From Frateuria aurantia DSM 6220 (lineage in GTDB: Bacteria > Pseudomonadota > Gammaproteobacteria > Xanthomonadales > Rhodanobacteraceae), in the NCBI RefSeq assembly GCF_000242255.2, contig NC_017033.1, forward strand, positions 1,240,001 to 1,304,000: a DNA stretch of 64,000 nucleotides. Reading direction: 5' to 3'. Under the pieces are notes generated by a model. That model was not told where the DNA came from. It did not search any database and saw only the letters and a program-made list of their open reading frames with translations. A program made the translations under genes and the position numbers. Numbering within the stretch: position 1 is the first letter of the stretch; each line of letters starts with the position of its first letter. Shown piece by piece: positions 46,976-57,834 of the stretch.

Positions 46976-48061
46976 GTGAGCAGAGTATGGAATTTCAGTG
47001 CCGGACCGGCAGCCTTGCCGCTTGAGGTCCTGCAGCAGGCCCAGGCCGACTTGCTGGACTGGAACGGCAGCGGAGCTTCGGTGATGGAGCTTTCCCATCG
47101 CGGCAAGCCGTTCATGGCCATGGCCGCACAGGCCGAGGCCGACCTTCGCGAATTGCTGGCGATTCCCGCGCATTATGCGGTGCTGTTTCTGCAGGGCGGT
47201 GCGACCCAGCATTTTGCCCAGATCCCGATGAATCTCGCAGCACCGGGAGATCGTGCCGATTATGTGCTGACCGGGCATTGGAGCGAAAAGGCCGTCAGCG
47301 AGGCCGGGCCTTATGTGCAGACCCGGATCGTGGCCAGCAGCAAGGAGCAGGGCTATCGTTGCCTGCCGTTGGTGGATACCGCCGCGCTGGATCCGGACGC
47401 GGCCTATCTGCACTATGTCGCCAACGAAACCATACATGGCATCGAATGGCGGCAGCCGCCCCCGTCGGGTCACCTGCCGCTGGTGGCCGACATGTCCTCG
47501 AACATCCTGTCGGCACCCGTGGACATCGAGCGCCATGGCATCGTTTATGCCGGTGCCCAGAAGAATATTGGTCCATCCGGCCTGGTGGTGATGATCATCC
47601 GTCGCGATCTGCTGGCACGGGAAGGGCGGCCCATGGCCAACGTGCTGCGCTATCGCGAGCAGGCCGCGGCCGACTCGATGCTGAATACGCCCAACACCTG
47701 GGGCTGGTATCTGGCAGGGCTGACCTTCAAGTGGATTCTGGCCCAGGGTGGACTGGCGGCGATCGAGGCCGGCAATATCCGCAAGTCCGGCCTGTTGTAC
47801 CAGGCCATCGACGGCTCCGGCGGCTTCTATCGCAATCCGGTGGATCCGGCGGCCCGCTCGCGCATGAACGTGCCTTTCACTCTGCATGATCCGGCACTGG
47901 ATGCCCTGTTCCTTGAGCAGTCCGCGGCGGCAGGCTTGATGGCGCTGAAGGGACACAAGGCGGTAGGCGGCATGCGCGCCTCGATCTACAACGCGGTGCC
48001 GCTGGCGGCTGTGGAGGCGCTGGTCGCCTTCATGGCCGAGTTTGCCCGTCGCTACGGTTGA
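46976..48061 (+). CDS. serC: phosphoserine aminotransferase
   Basis: A 361-residue PLP aminotransferase making 3-phosphoserine (and 4-phosphohydroxythreonine for PLP synthesis). VWNFSAGPAALPLEVLQQAQ begins the protein, and HRGKPFMAMAAQAEADLR, LQGGATQHFAQIP and VADMSSNILSAPVD are family blocks. The PLP lysine is in YAGAQKNIGPSGL. GTG 46976 has an AAGGG ribosome site and gives the usual length; ATG 46958 is an alternative. serC-pheA-aroA is the conserved order in gammaproteobacteria. Confidence 0.97.
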   Translation: MSRVWNFSAGPAALPLEVLQQAQADLLDWNGSGASVMELSHRGKPFMAMAAQAEADLRELLAIPAHYAVLFLQGGATQHFAQIPMNLAAPGDRADYVLTGHWSEKAVSEAGPYVQTRIVASSKEQGYRCLPLVDTAALDPDAAYLHYVANETIHGIEWRQPPPSGHLPLVADMSSNILSAPVDIERHGIVYAGAQKNIGPSGLVVMIIRRDLLAREGRPMANVLRYREQAAADSMLNTPNTWGWYLAGLTFKWILAQGGLAAIEAGNIRKSGLLYQAIDGSGGFYRNPVDPAARSRMNVPFTLHDPALDALFLEQSAAAGLMALKGHKAVGGMRASIYNAVPLAAVEALVAFMAEFARRYG

Positions 48062-48146
48062 TTTCTGCCCGGCTGGGCAGGAGTTTGCGATTTGAGGCAC
48101 TATGGCTGCCCCCCCACCATGAATTCAAGACGCCGATATCTCCATC

Positions 48147-49235
48147 ATGAATGATCAAAAACCCTCGCTCACCGATGTACGTGAGCGCATCGACCATATC
48201 GATCAACAGATCCAGTCGCTGATTTCCGAGCGTGCCAATTGGGCGCGGGAAGTGGCCAAGGTCAAGGGCGAGGGGCTATCGGCCATTGATTATTATCGAC
48301 CCGAGCGCGAAGCCCATGTACTGCGCATGGTGGTGGATCGCAATCAGGGGCCGCTGACCGATGCCGAGATGGTGCGGTTGTTTCGCGAGATCATGTCCTC
48401 CTGTCTGGCCCAGGAAGACCCGTTGAAGATCGGCTTTCTGGGGCCGGAAGGCACCTTCAGCGAACAGGCGGTCCGCAAGCATTTCGGTCATGCCGCCTAC
48501 GGTCTGCCGTTGGGCAGCATCGAGGAAGTGTTCCAGGAAGTCGTCGCCGGAAATGCGGACTTCGGCGTGGTGCCGGTGGAAAACTCGGGACAGGGCATGA
48601 TCCAGATCACCCTGGACATGTTCCTCAGCTCCGAGGCCAGGATCTGCGGCGAAGTCGAGCTGCGGGTGCATCAGTGCCTGCTCTCGCGCACCGGCCGGCT
48701 GGAGGATATCAAACGGGTCTATTCCCATCCGCAGTCACTGCAGCAATGCAAGACCTGGTTGCGCATCAATCTGCCCTGGGCAGAACGGATTCCGGTCACC
48801 AGCAACGCCGAGGCCGCTCGTCTGGCACGTCACGCCGATGATGCGGCCGCCATCGCCGGCCAGTCCGCCGGTCATGTCTATGGCCTGAAGACCGTAGGCG
48901 AGGCCATCGAGGATCGCGCCGACAATACCACCCGTTTCCTGGTGATCGGCCGCAAGCTGTTCCCGCCCTCCGGCAATGACCGCACCTCGCTGCTGGTCAC
49001 CGTCAATGACAAGCCCGGCGCCCTGTATGACGTGCTCAGCCCGCTGGCCCGTCACGGGATCAGTCTCAATCGCATCGAGTCACGACCCTCGCATGACGGC
49101 AAGTGGCAGTACGCCTTCTTTATCGACGTCTCCGGCCACAGTGCCGACACGCCCATCAAGGAAGCGCTGGTCGAGATGGAAGCCAGTCTGGCCGATCTGC
49201 GGGTGCTGGGCTCTTATCCGGTGGCCTTGCCCTGA
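48147..49235 (+). CDS. pheA: bifunctional chorismate mutase / prephenate dehydratase
   Basis: A 362-residue enzyme for phenylalanine synthesis. Residues 1-95 form the AroQ chorismate mutase (VRERIDHIDQQIQSLISERA, DYYRPEREAHVLR). Residues 100-275 form the dehydratase (GFLGPEGTFSEQAV, DFGVVPVENS, catalytic TTRFLVIG). The C-terminal ACT domain (TSLLVTVNDKPGALYDVLSPL, GISLNRIESRP) gives feedback inhibition by Phe. The ENS motif is followed by GQG rather than the common TEG/IEG. Between serC and aroA, 85 and 65 bases away. Confidence 0.97.
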   Translation: MNDQKPSLTDVRERIDHIDQQIQSLISERANWAREVAKVKGEGLSAIDYYRPEREAHVLRMVVDRNQGPLTDAEMVRLFREIMSSCLAQEDPLKIGFLGPEGTFSEQAVRKHFGHAAYGLPLGSIEEVFQEVVAGNADFGVVPVENSGQGMIQITLDMFLSSEARICGEVELRVHQCLLSRTGRLEDIKRVYSHPQSLQQCKTWLRINLPWAERIPVTSNAEAARLARHADDAAAIAGQSAGHVYGLKTVGEAIEDRADNTTRFLVIGRKLFPPSGNDRTSLLVTVNDKPGALYDVLSPLARHGISLNRIESRPSHDGKWQYAFFIDVSGHSADTPIKEALVEMEASLADLRVLGSYPVALP

Positions 49236-49300
49236 GATGGATGTCCGCCTAGCGGGCCGGTGAATTGCAAGGTGCCCGGCGACGGGTGCCGACGGAGTAG

Positions 49301-50614
49301 ATGCAAGTGAACGTTTTGAATTGGAAGAGCAGCCCGAACGGTCCGCTGCGCGGCACCCTGCGTGTGCCCGGCGACAAGTCGGTGTCGCACCGCGCGATGA
49401 TGCTGGCCGGGCTGGCCGATGGCAGCTCGCGGATCGAGGGCTTTCTGGAAGGCGAGGATACCTTGTCCACCGCCGCGGTGATGCAGGCTCTGGGCGTGCG
49501 CATCGAGGCCGATCAGCCCGGTGTGCGTATCGTGCATGGGGTGGGCCTGCACGGGCTGAAGGGCGTCGGACAGCCGCTGGACTGCGGCAATGCCGGTACC
49601 GGCATGCGCCTGCTGACCGGGCTGCTGGCGGGCCAGGCGTTCGACTCGACCCTGGTCGGCGATGAGTCGCTGTCCAGACGGCCGATGGGGCGGGTGACCG
49701 AGCCGCTCAGCGCCATGGGGGCCAGCTTCAGCACCGAGGATGGTCGTCCGCCGGTACGGATCCATGGCGGCAAGGCCTTGCACGGCATCAGCTACACCTT
49801 GCCGGTGGCCAGTGCCCAGGTGAAATCGGCCTTGCTGCTGGCGGGCCTGTATGCCGAGGGCGAAACCGAGGTCATCGAGCCGCATCCCACCCGCGACTAT
49901 ACCGAGCGGATGTTGGCGGCCTTTGGCTGGCCGATCCGTTTCGAGCCCGGCCGTGCCCGCCTGAGCGGCGGTCATCGCCTGCAGGCGACGGATGTCGTGG
50001 TGCCGGCCGATTTCTCCTCGGCGGCCTTCTTTCTGGTGGCCGCCAGTATCGTGCCCGGCTCCGAGCTGGTGCTGGCGAGGGTCGGTCTCAACCCGCGACG
50101 TACCGGACTGCTGCAGGCGTTGCGCCTGATGGGCGCCGACATCCGGGTAGAGAACGAAGGGGTCAGCGGTGGTGAGGCCATTGCCGATCTGCGCGTGCGC
50201 CATGCCCGCCTCAAGGGCGTCGAGCTGCCGCCGAGTCTGGTGCCCGACATGATCGACGAATTTCCGGCCCTGTTTGTGGCCGCCGCCGTCGCCGAGGGCC
50301 GTACCGTGGTCACCGGCGCCGCCGAGCTGAGGGTCAAGGAGTCCGATCGTCTGGCCGCCATGGCTCGTGGCCTTCAAGGGCTGGGCGTGGTGGTGGAGGA
50401 AAGTCCGGACGGCGCCGTCATCCATGGCGGTCGTATCGGCGGCGGGCAGGTCGAGAGTCTGGGCGACCATCGCATCGCGATGAGCTTTGCGGTGGCCGGT
50501 CTGGTCGCCGAAGGGCCGATCCGGATCGGGGACTGCGCCAATGTGGCGACGTCGTTCCCGGGCTTCGTCGAATTGGCCAATGACTGCGGATTCAGCGTGG
50601 CCGACGCCGACTGA
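49301..50614 (+). CDS. aroA: 3-phosphoshikimate 1-carboxyvinyltransferase (EPSP synthase)
   Basis: A 437-residue shikimate-pathway enzyme. [70 protein letters not shown] and [16 protein letters not shown] are the family blocks. The RPMGRV pattern, SAQVK and GDKS resemble class II EPSP synthases rather than the E. coli class I type (RPIGDLVDAL). ATG 49301 has a GGAG ribosome site. It follows pheA and ends at a hairpin (50623-50656). Confidence 0.97.
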   Translation: MQVNVLNWKSSPNGPLRGTLRVPGDKSVSHRAMMLAGLADGSSRIEGFLEGEDTLSTAAVMQALGVRIEADQPGVRIVHGVGLHGLKGVGQPLDCGNAGTGMRLLTGLLAGQAFDSTLVGDESLSRRPMGRVTEPLSAMGASFSTEDGRPPVRIHGGKALHGISYTLPVASAQVKSALLLAGLYAEGETEVIEPHPTRDYTERMLAAFGWPIRFEPGRARLSGGHRLQATDVVVPADFSSAAFFLVAASIVPGSELVLARVGLNPRRTGLLQALRLMGADIRVENEGVSGGEAIADLRVRHARLKGVELPPSLVPDMIDEFPALFVAAAVAEGRTVVTGAAELRVKESDRLAAMARGLQGLGVVVEESPDGAVIHGGRIGGGQVESLGDHRIAMSFAVAGLVAEGPIRIGDCANVATSFPGFVELANDCGFSVADAD

Positions 50615-50622
50615 GTGATTGC

Positions 50623-50656
50623 CCCGTTCCGGGCCTGGATCTGGGCCCGGAACGGG
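50623..50656 (+). terminator. hairpin between aroA and kdsB
   Basis: Twelve-base complementary arms (50623-50634 with 50645-50656) enclose a 10-base loop. No T-run follows, so transcription may partly read into kdsB. Confidence 0.6.
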
Positions 50657-50682
50657 CTGTTGTCAAACTGCGGAAATCAAGC

Positions 50683-51468
50683 ATGCAAGTTCAGGATCTG
50701 CCCCCGTTCGTGATCGCCATTCCGGCCCGCCACGGCTCCAGCCGGCTGCCCGGCAAGCCCTTGCGTCTGATCGGTGGCCAGCCGATGATCGTGCGGGTGG
50801 TCGAGGCCGCGCGCCGTGCCGGCGCGCAAGAGGTGGTCGTGGCCAGCGACGACGATCGCATCGCCGAGGCGCTGGCGGTGCATGGCGTCGAGGTCTGCAT
50901 GACGCGAAGCGATCATGCCTCGGGCAGTGATCGACTGGCCGAATGTGCCGCGATCCGGCAGTGGCCGGATGACACCATCGTGGTCAATCTGCAGGGGGAC
51001 GAGCCGTTCGCGCCCGCCGCCGGCATCCATGCGGTGGTGCGGGCGCTGGCCGCCGACGCGGCGCCGATGGCGACGCTGGCGACGCCGATCCGCGACATTG
51101 ATGAGGTGTTTGATCCCAATGTCGTCAAGCTGGTGCGTGATCTGCGCGGCCGGGCCCTGTACTTCAGTCGTGCCCCGTTGCCCTGGGCGCGTGATGAATT
51201 CGCGCGGGATCGTCAGCGCCTGCCGGACAACCTGCCGTATCTGCGGCATATCGGTCTGTATGCCTATCGCGCCGGTTTTCTGCGCCGCTATGCCGAACTG
51301 ACGCCGACGCCGCTGGAGCAGGCCGAGTCGCTGGAGCAGCTGCGCGTGCTGGAGCACGGCCATGCCATCGCCACCGCGATCAGTCCGACGCTTTTTCCAC
51401 CCGGAGTGGACACGGCCGAGGATCTGCAGCGTGCCGAGACCTGGTGGCAGCAGCAAGTCCACAGCTGA
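50683..51468 (+). CDS. kdsB: CMP-KDO synthetase
   Basis: A 261-residue enzyme that activates 3-deoxy-manno-octulosonate with CTP for lipopolysaccharide core assembly. It has [19 protein letters not shown] (nucleotide-binding loop), [27 protein letters not shown] and [22 protein letters not shown] and HIGLYAYR complete the pattern. ATG 50683 is preceded by a GGAAAT site. Many relatives place kdsB with lpxK and other LPS genes; here it follows aroA alone. Confidence 0.96.
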   Translation: MQVQDLPPFVIAIPARHGSSRLPGKPLRLIGGQPMIVRVVEAARRAGAQEVVVASDDDRIAEALAVHGVEVCMTRSDHASGSDRLAECAAIRQWPDDTIVVNLQGDEPFAPAAGIHAVVRALAADAAPMATLATPIRDIDEVFDPNVVKLVRDLRGRALYFSRAPLPWARDEFARDRQRLPDNLPYLRHIGLYAYRAGFLRRYAELTPTPLEQAESLEQLRVLEHGHAIATAISPTLFPPGVDTAEDLQRAETWWQQQVHS

Positions 51469-51549
51469 TGCGGTTGCGATTCCTGGTGGCGTGAGGTCGT
51501 CACGGGACGGGGTGGCCGCTTGAGGCGTGGTGAGGATGTCGAGCCGCCG

Positions 51550-52461
51550 TCAGTGCCGATCGAGGGCGGGCAGGGCGGCGACGGCGGCATGCAGGGCATC
51601 GAATACCACGCGAACGCGCGGTGAAACCGGACCGCGCTGAGGCCGGTAGATATACAGCCCCCAGGCCGGCGGCTCATGGCCGGCCAGCAGCCGGATCAGC
51701 TGTCCGTTCCGGATCAGGGGGGCCACCATATAGTCGGCCATTTGTGCCAGACCGAGGCCCTCCAGCACGCCGGCCAGCTCCATGTCCGCATCATCGGCGA
51801 TCAGGGCGGGCTTGTCGGGGGCGAACTGCTGGCCGCCGGCCAGATACCAGGGCCATGGCCGTCCGGTATTGATATCCACCGCGGCGATCAGCGGCAGGCT
51901 GGCCAGTGAATCGGGTTCTGCAGGCGCTCCGGTCTTCGCGATCAATTCGGGACTGGCCACGATATGCAGCCTCATGTCGCGGGCCTTTCTTGCGACAAAG
52001 CGGCTGTCGCGCATGAACCCCACCCGGATGCCGACATCGATGCCTTCGTCCACGGCATCGGCGACCTGATCGCTGAGTCTCACATCCAGTGCCAGTTCCG
52101 GATGCCGGCGGGTGATCTCTCTCACGGCGGCAATGACGGCTCGCGAGCCCATGCTGTGCGGCGCGCTGATCCTCACCGTGCCGTTGATCTCGACATCGCG
52201 CTGGCGGGAGGGTGCCTCCCACAGTTGATCGAACTGCTCGAGCAGTGGCCGGCTGCGTCGAAGCAACTCCTCGCCGAAGCGGGTGATACGGATCTGGCGG
52301 GTGTTGCGATGGAACAGCAGCTCGCCATAGTGATGCTCCAAGGCCTGGACGGCCCGGGTAACGGCCTGGGGGGAGTGGCCGAGGCGTACGGCGGCTTCGC
52401 GGAAACTGCTGGCTTCGGCCGCCGCACGGAATATCTTCAGGAGTTCAAGTTCGCTGTTCAC
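51550..52461 (-). CDS. LysR-family transcriptional regulator
   Basis: A 303-residue LTTR. wHTH: FRAAAEASSFREAAVRLGHSPQAVTRAVQALEHHYGELLF, followed by a CrgA-type effector domain (GTVRISAPHSMGSRAVIAAV, VDVGIRV-like DVGIRVGFM). The start is GTG 52461. No tightly linked divergent target gene is evident; the glutathione-dependent formaldehyde dehydrogenase starts about 670 bases away on the other strand and may or may not be its target. Confidence 0.88.
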   Translation of the reverse strand: MNSELELLKIFRAAAEASSFREAAVRLGHSPQAVTRAVQALEHHYGELLFHRNTRQIRITRFGEELLRRSRPLLEQFDQLWEAPSRQRDVEINGTVRISAPHSMGSRAVIAAVREITRRHPELALDVRLSDQVADAVDEGIDVGIRVGFMRDSRFVARKARDMRLHIVASPELIAKTGAPAEPDSLASLPLIAAVDINTGRPWPWYLAGGQQFAPDKPALIADDADMELAGVLEGLGLAQMADYMVAPLIRNGQLIRLLAGHEPPAWGLYIYRPQRGPVSPRVRVVFDALHAAVAALPALDRH

Positions 52462-52538
52462 GGCAGGGATCCGACAAACTGAATAGTTTCATCTGAAGGA
52501 ATTATAGGGTTCCGTCAATTCCACTGTCGTGAGTGTGA

Positions 52539-52823
52539 CGTGGCGCAGAGAGCGAGGCCCTCCACCCACTGTCGCCTGCAGTTGCCATCCTGCTTTTCTC
52601 CGGTTTCATCGAGCCTCATGATCAGCCCCTGGATCTTGGCGACCGCAAAGCCCTGATGTCCATGCTGGCTCACGAGGTAGCCCATGGCTTCAACCAGGGG
52701 CTGCGCGAGGTCGGCGTGGAGGGCTTTGGGCCGGTCCATGCTGTGGATGGATATCGTGCGCCACGAACAACTGCGGACAAGTCCATGTCATGTATCGTGC
52801 TGAGGACTGTCGACATCGGCTGA
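52539..52823 (+). other. possible degraded gene fragment with HExxH motif
   Basis: A plus-strand frame of 94 codons stays open from a stop at 52536 to a stop at 52821-52823. Its first ATG lies in the middle (52656). It reads GFIEPHDQPLDLGDRKALMS and then MLAHEVAHGFNQGLREVG; HEVAH at 52671-52685 fits a zinc metallopeptidase motif, and the codon third positions look coding-like. There is no proper start or ribosome site, so it may be a remnant or chance. An opposite-strand frame overlaps it (52515-52739). Confidence 0.25.
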
Positions 52824-52939
52824 CAGCTCCGCGGTCTGGCACGGGTGGTCGGGGAGCAGCGGTGACAGTGCGGCCCGGCGGCCTCGCCGCTGGCGAGTCG
52901 CGACCGGCTTCACAGGTATTCCTCTTCAAGGAATTATGA

Positions 52940-54238
<1,299 letters not shown>

Positions 54239-55339
54239 TGATGTCGGCAGGTCGCTCTGGTGACCTGCCGGATCCAGGATCGAGCCGGCATGGGGCGGCG
54301 GTGTCGACCCAGATGCTCGGGGCCGGGCGGCTACAAGCGGTAGCCCAGGGCCTGCAGCCTGGCGTGGACGAAGGCCAGCTGTGCTCTGACCCTGGCTTCA
54401 TGCTCGGCAGCAGGTGGAGCACTGGATGCTTCGTCGATGTCAGCGCCTTGCCTGGCGCGGAAGCCTTTTCGCCACAGGTCGGATCCACCGGCGGTGACGG
54501 CGATACTCGGATTGAGCGCGATATTTCCGGAGCAGGGCGCTGACGATGCGTGGCATGCGACTGAGTGATGAATGTAAAACAAAATATTCATCAGTCAATG
54601 CGGGGTCGGCTGCCGACGTATCAGGCGGCGCGGCTGCCGCCGGTTTCGTTCCAGGCTTCCTCGACTCGATGCCGCTACAAGCGGGCAGCACGCGTGGTCA
54701 TCTGGCGCTGATCAGGTGGACGTGTCTGGCCACGGCTCGTTGCGGATGGATGCCGTGCCGGGTCCAAATCGATACCGGAATCTCCTGCTTCGGCCATGCC
54801 TGTGCCGGGATGCTGGAGCTTGGGTATGGCGACCAAGCCTGGCCACGATCAAAGTCGGCAGCCGGAACAGGAGATACGCCAAAGGCGATCCCGTCGTACC
54901 GCCTTGACAAGGTGGCCAGCTCGCTGCCAACGAGACAGAGTCGCTGGCTGGGCTGTGGTGTCCGCTGCGTTTCGGGCCTCCGTATGGCGCCGCGGATCAA
55001 GTCTCGCGTGCCATGGCCACGAGCCTGCGGCGACCGCCAGCTCGACGCTCCGTTGGCGAGGTCAGGATCCGTTCAGTCATTGAGCTTGCTGACGAACGCG
55101 TTGCGCGTAGGGCCTGCCGCAGCTGCACCGGTTGAGGACCCGCTGCCGGCGGATGCCCAGGACCGGGGAGCCTTGGTCAGCAGGCGACATCTGCGCATCT
55201 TCAACCCGACCTGTCCAGGCGATCTCCGGTTGCCAGAACCGGGCTGATCAGGGCCGAGCGGGTATCCCAGTGGCCCAAGCCGTTGCCATGGCAGAAGCCC
55301 TGATTCGTTGAGGCGATAAGATTGCTGTCGGCTGTTGTC
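54239..55339. other. 1.1-kb gene-poor region
   Basis: This stretch holds several overlapping open frames on both strands, up to 233 codons (54546-55247 +). None has a family pattern, a good ribosome site or steady codon use. A short reverse-strand frame (54347-54591) ends with a helical-looking tail, but it is not recognised. The region most likely contains decayed genes. No repeats, tRNA or mobile-element ends were seen. Confidence 0.4.
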
Positions 55340-55828
55340 TCAGTCGGCCGCAGGCCCCTGATCAGCTGTACTGAATGTCACCAGGCTTCGCCTGGCCTGG
55401 GCTTGTACGGCGCGTTGCAGGGCCGGCGTCCAGCCCAGAAGCAAGCCTTTGACGCCAAGCGCCTGGCGCGACCAGCGCCAGAGATCGAAGCGGTCATCAT
55501 GCATGGCGATCAGGCCGTCACGAAACCCGAAACGGGCCTGCACCTCGTTGACTACGCTGCGGCCAGTCTGGCTGAACTGGTAGCGAGCCACCCAGTGCGC
55601 CTGCCCGCTGGAGTCCTCACTGCGAACCTGATCAAAATCCACCGAGAAGTCATGGGCCCGCCGAATCAGCATGCGCCACATGTCACCGACCTCCCGCCCT
55701 TGCAAACGGCCGAAGGCCGGATCGCTGAACACGATATCTTCGGTATAGCAGGCAATCATGGCTTCGGCATCGAGGCGCTGGAAGCCCCGATAGAAGCGTG
55801 TGATCAAGGCACGCTGCGCATCGCTCAT
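55340..55828 (-). CDS. nuclear transport factor 2 (SnoaL-like) family protein
   Basis: A 162-residue protein of the cone-shaped alpha+beta-barrel NTF2/SnoaL fold. It begins MSDAQRALITRFYRGFQRLDAEAM, with the first-helix pattern and IACYTEDIVFSDPAFGRLQG typical of this group; a body of barrel strands follows. Members include isomerases, hydrolases and many proteins of unknown role; no catalytic dyad can be assigned. ATG 55828 was chosen. It borders gene-poor DNA on its downstream side and the accessory adhesin region upstream. Confidence 0.75.
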   Translation of the reverse strand: MSDAQRALITRFYRGFQRLDAEAMIACYTEDIVFSDPAFGRLQGREVGDMWRMLIRRAHDFSVDFDQVRSEDSSGQAHWVARYQFSQTGRSVVNEVQARFGFRDGLIAMHDDRFDLWRWSRQALGVKGLLLGWTPALQRAVQAQARRSLVTFSTADQGPAAD

Positions 55829-56042
55829 GGAGTCGGTTCCGGAAGAGGCTCGAGGGCACGATAACGGGCACAACGGCAGAATGCCAAGTGAGGTGCCGGC
55901 ATCACGTGTATGGGGCGGTCAAGCGGTGACCATTCAGGCATATGCGTTGGATTTTTTTCGCAGAGCGCATTCGTTCAAGCGGTGCGCTGCCGAAGTTCGA
56001 GACCTTATTGGATTGCATATTCTTTGCATCGTATGAGTATTT

Positions 56043-56071
56043 TATCGCGCAATAAAATACGATTGTCGCGC
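56043..56071 (+). promoter_or_regulatory. 21-bp-spaced direct repeat upstream of araC-type gene
   Basis: Boxes TATCGCGC (56043-56050) and TGTCGCGC (56064-56071) are spaced exactly 21 bp, two helical turns, as in many AraC/XylS operators. The first box overlaps a palindrome with arms TATTTTAT and ATAAAATA (56038-56059). It lies 220 bases before the regulator start and is AT-rich. A matching pair stands before the adhesin gene. Confidence 0.45.
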
Positions 56072-56290
56072 GGAGTGGAGGCGAGATTGGCTCGTCAATC
56101 AGGCCCGATGGGCAGGTCTGGAGCAGGCCGGATGCCGTGGGGTGCTGGGATAACTGAATATGTCCAATTTTTGTTTGGTTGTGCAGGTGTGATTATGTTA
56201 GTGTGATTAAAGTCATCTCGGCATCCATTTAATGATGCCCTGCCTGCCATCAATGCCCTTGCTCAACGCGATGGCTAGTCATCAAGGCTT

Positions 56291-57307
56291 ATGGATTGCA
56301 TGGCTTCAACTGGTTTCGTTCGCGGTGAGTGGGCTGAGTTGCTTGTCGAATGGCTGGCCGGCGAGGGGCGCACAGCCGATGCCGAGGCCATGAAGCTCAG
56401 GCTGGCCAATTTCGACAGTGAGCATCCTATTCCCTGTCCGGTCTGGCACTCCGCACTTGATGATACGGCCTCGTCACTTTCCGTTGAGGCAATTCTTGGT
56501 CTCGGCCTGGGAACCATGGTTGAGGCCAGGCATTGTGGCGTAGCTGCCTATCTTGCGCTTTCTGCAAACACGCTCGGGGATGCACTTGAGATCTGTCGCC
56601 GATATGAAGCGCTTTACTGTGGCGGCTTCACGATTGAAGTTGTCGATCTGGGCCATCTGGTCGAGATTCGTTGGGTATCAGATGTCAGCCATTTGATCAC
56701 TTCGATCATGGGAATGCTCGCTTTGGTGGTATTCGTCCAACGAGAGACCGGGCTGTATTGTCCGCCATCAAGGGTTGCATTTTCTGCAGCGGGGTCCGAG
56801 CTGGATCGCGAATTGTGCGAGGCACATTTTCATTGCCCTGTGTGCCTGGGAGCGGATCACGACAGTATCGTTTTCCCATCCAGCTATCTGGAGCTGCCTA
56901 TGAAGCAGCGATCAAGCCAGGTTGCAGAGGCGTTGCAGGAGAAAATGGACTGTGAACTGGACAGGTGCAGGCAGAGGGCAAGATCTCTGGAAATGCAGCT
57001 GAAGCAGACGATCGGGTCAATGCTGCTGAAAGGTTCTGCATCCCTGGTTCAGGCGGCGCAGTCGATGTGCATGTCATCACGAACGCTTCAGCGCAAGCTC
57101 CTTGAGGCGGGTTTGAGTTGGCATGAACTGCTGGATGAAGTACGCCATGAGCTTGCCGACAAGTATCTTCACGACTCCACGCTGTCGATTGGCGATATCG
57201 CCGTATTGCTCGGCTATGCCGAGCCCGGCAACCTGACCAAGGCCTTTCGCCGCTGGCATGGCATCACGCCACAGGAATTCAGAAAGCAGCTCTGTCTTCT
57301 CGTCTGA
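56291..57307 (+). CDS. AraC-family regulator with PF12625-type sensor domain
   Basis: A 338-residue regulator. The N-terminal 190 residues resemble the arabinose-binding-like domain of the OruR/ArgR group (LGLGTMVEARHCGVAAYLALSANTLGDALEICRRYEAL). The C-terminal 90 residues have two helix-turn-helix motifs: VQAAQSMCMSSRTLQRKLLEAG and IGDIAVLLGYAEPGNLTKAF, ending FRRWHGITPQEFRKQ. ATG 56291. Base composition is clearly lower in GC than the core genes. It precedes the trimeric adhesin in the same direction and probably controls it, a view supported by shared 21-bp-spaced repeats. Confidence 0.9.
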   Translation: MDCMASTGFVRGEWAELLVEWLAGEGRTADAEAMKLRLANFDSEHPIPCPVWHSALDDTASSLSVEAILGLGLGTMVEARHCGVAAYLALSANTLGDALEICRRYEALYCGGFTIEVVDLGHLVEIRWVSDVSHLITSIMGMLALVVFVQRETGLYCPPSRVAFSAAGSELDRELCEAHFHCPVCLGADHDSIVFPSSYLELPMKQRSSQVAEALQEKMDCELDRCRQRARSLEMQLKQTIGSMLLKGSASLVQAAQSMCMSSRTLQRKLLEAGLSWHELLDEVRHELADKYLHDSTLSIGDIAVLLGYAEPGNLTKAFRRWHGITPQEFRKQLCLLV

Positions 57308-57566
57308 AGTCGTGATCGGCCTGTGCAGTCGGTGTTGTTGATGACCTGGCGCCGCCTTGTTGATGCACTTTATTGGAAGACGTTGCCGTTGAATGCAGCG
57401 TTGGGTAGTGGTTGCGAAACGGATCCGTTCTTGTCTGCCCGTTGCCTGTCCTGCAGCAGCCAGGTCAGTGGGGATGAACGCTCTTGGTGCATGGTCAACG
57501 CAGCATTCTGCTGACCATATTAAATTGTGACTAATGCACTGTTTAAATCGGAAATATTTCACACTA

Positions 57567-57593
57567 TGTCGCAATATGACAGGATATTGTCGC
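57567..57593 (+). promoter_or_regulatory. 21-bp-spaced direct repeat upstream of adhesin gene
   Basis: Boxes TGTCGC at 57567-57572 and 57588-57593 are exactly 21 bp apart, each followed by an AT-rich half turn. They overlap a small palindrome CAATAT-N6-ATATTG (57572-57589). The pair lies about 245 bases before the adhesin start. Its box and spacing match the pair before the AraC-type gene. The remaining 527-base spacer (57308-57834) is AT-rich and carries no recognisable gene. Confidence 0.45.
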
Positions 57594-57834
57594 TTATTGG
57601 CGATTTTTATCTGCTGTGCATCACATATTATTTCGGTGGAGTCGGGTCGCTACCTGGGGATGTCGGGCCAGCCTGATTTTTGGATGTATAGCTGTGCGAG
57701 GCATGGGAGTTGCCCCGTCGGTGAGTTGATGATTTTTTGGACGTCTGTATGACATGCCGTCATGGGCAGAAGTCATGCTGAGGTCAGATCTTTGATGAAA
57801 TCCGCGATGTCACTCTTTCGAGCAGGGGCTTAGT

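Noticed and set aside
48560-48640. PheA motif ENS-GQG as a sign of inactivity
   Set aside because: The catalytic Thr-Thr-Arg-Phe and other blocks are intact; the variant is probably a lineage feature, so it is not reported as a defect.
54546-55247. 233-codon plus-strand frame as a real gene
   Set aside because: It has no family pattern and poor codon use (many Cys, Trp and rare codons), and the opposite strand is equally open.
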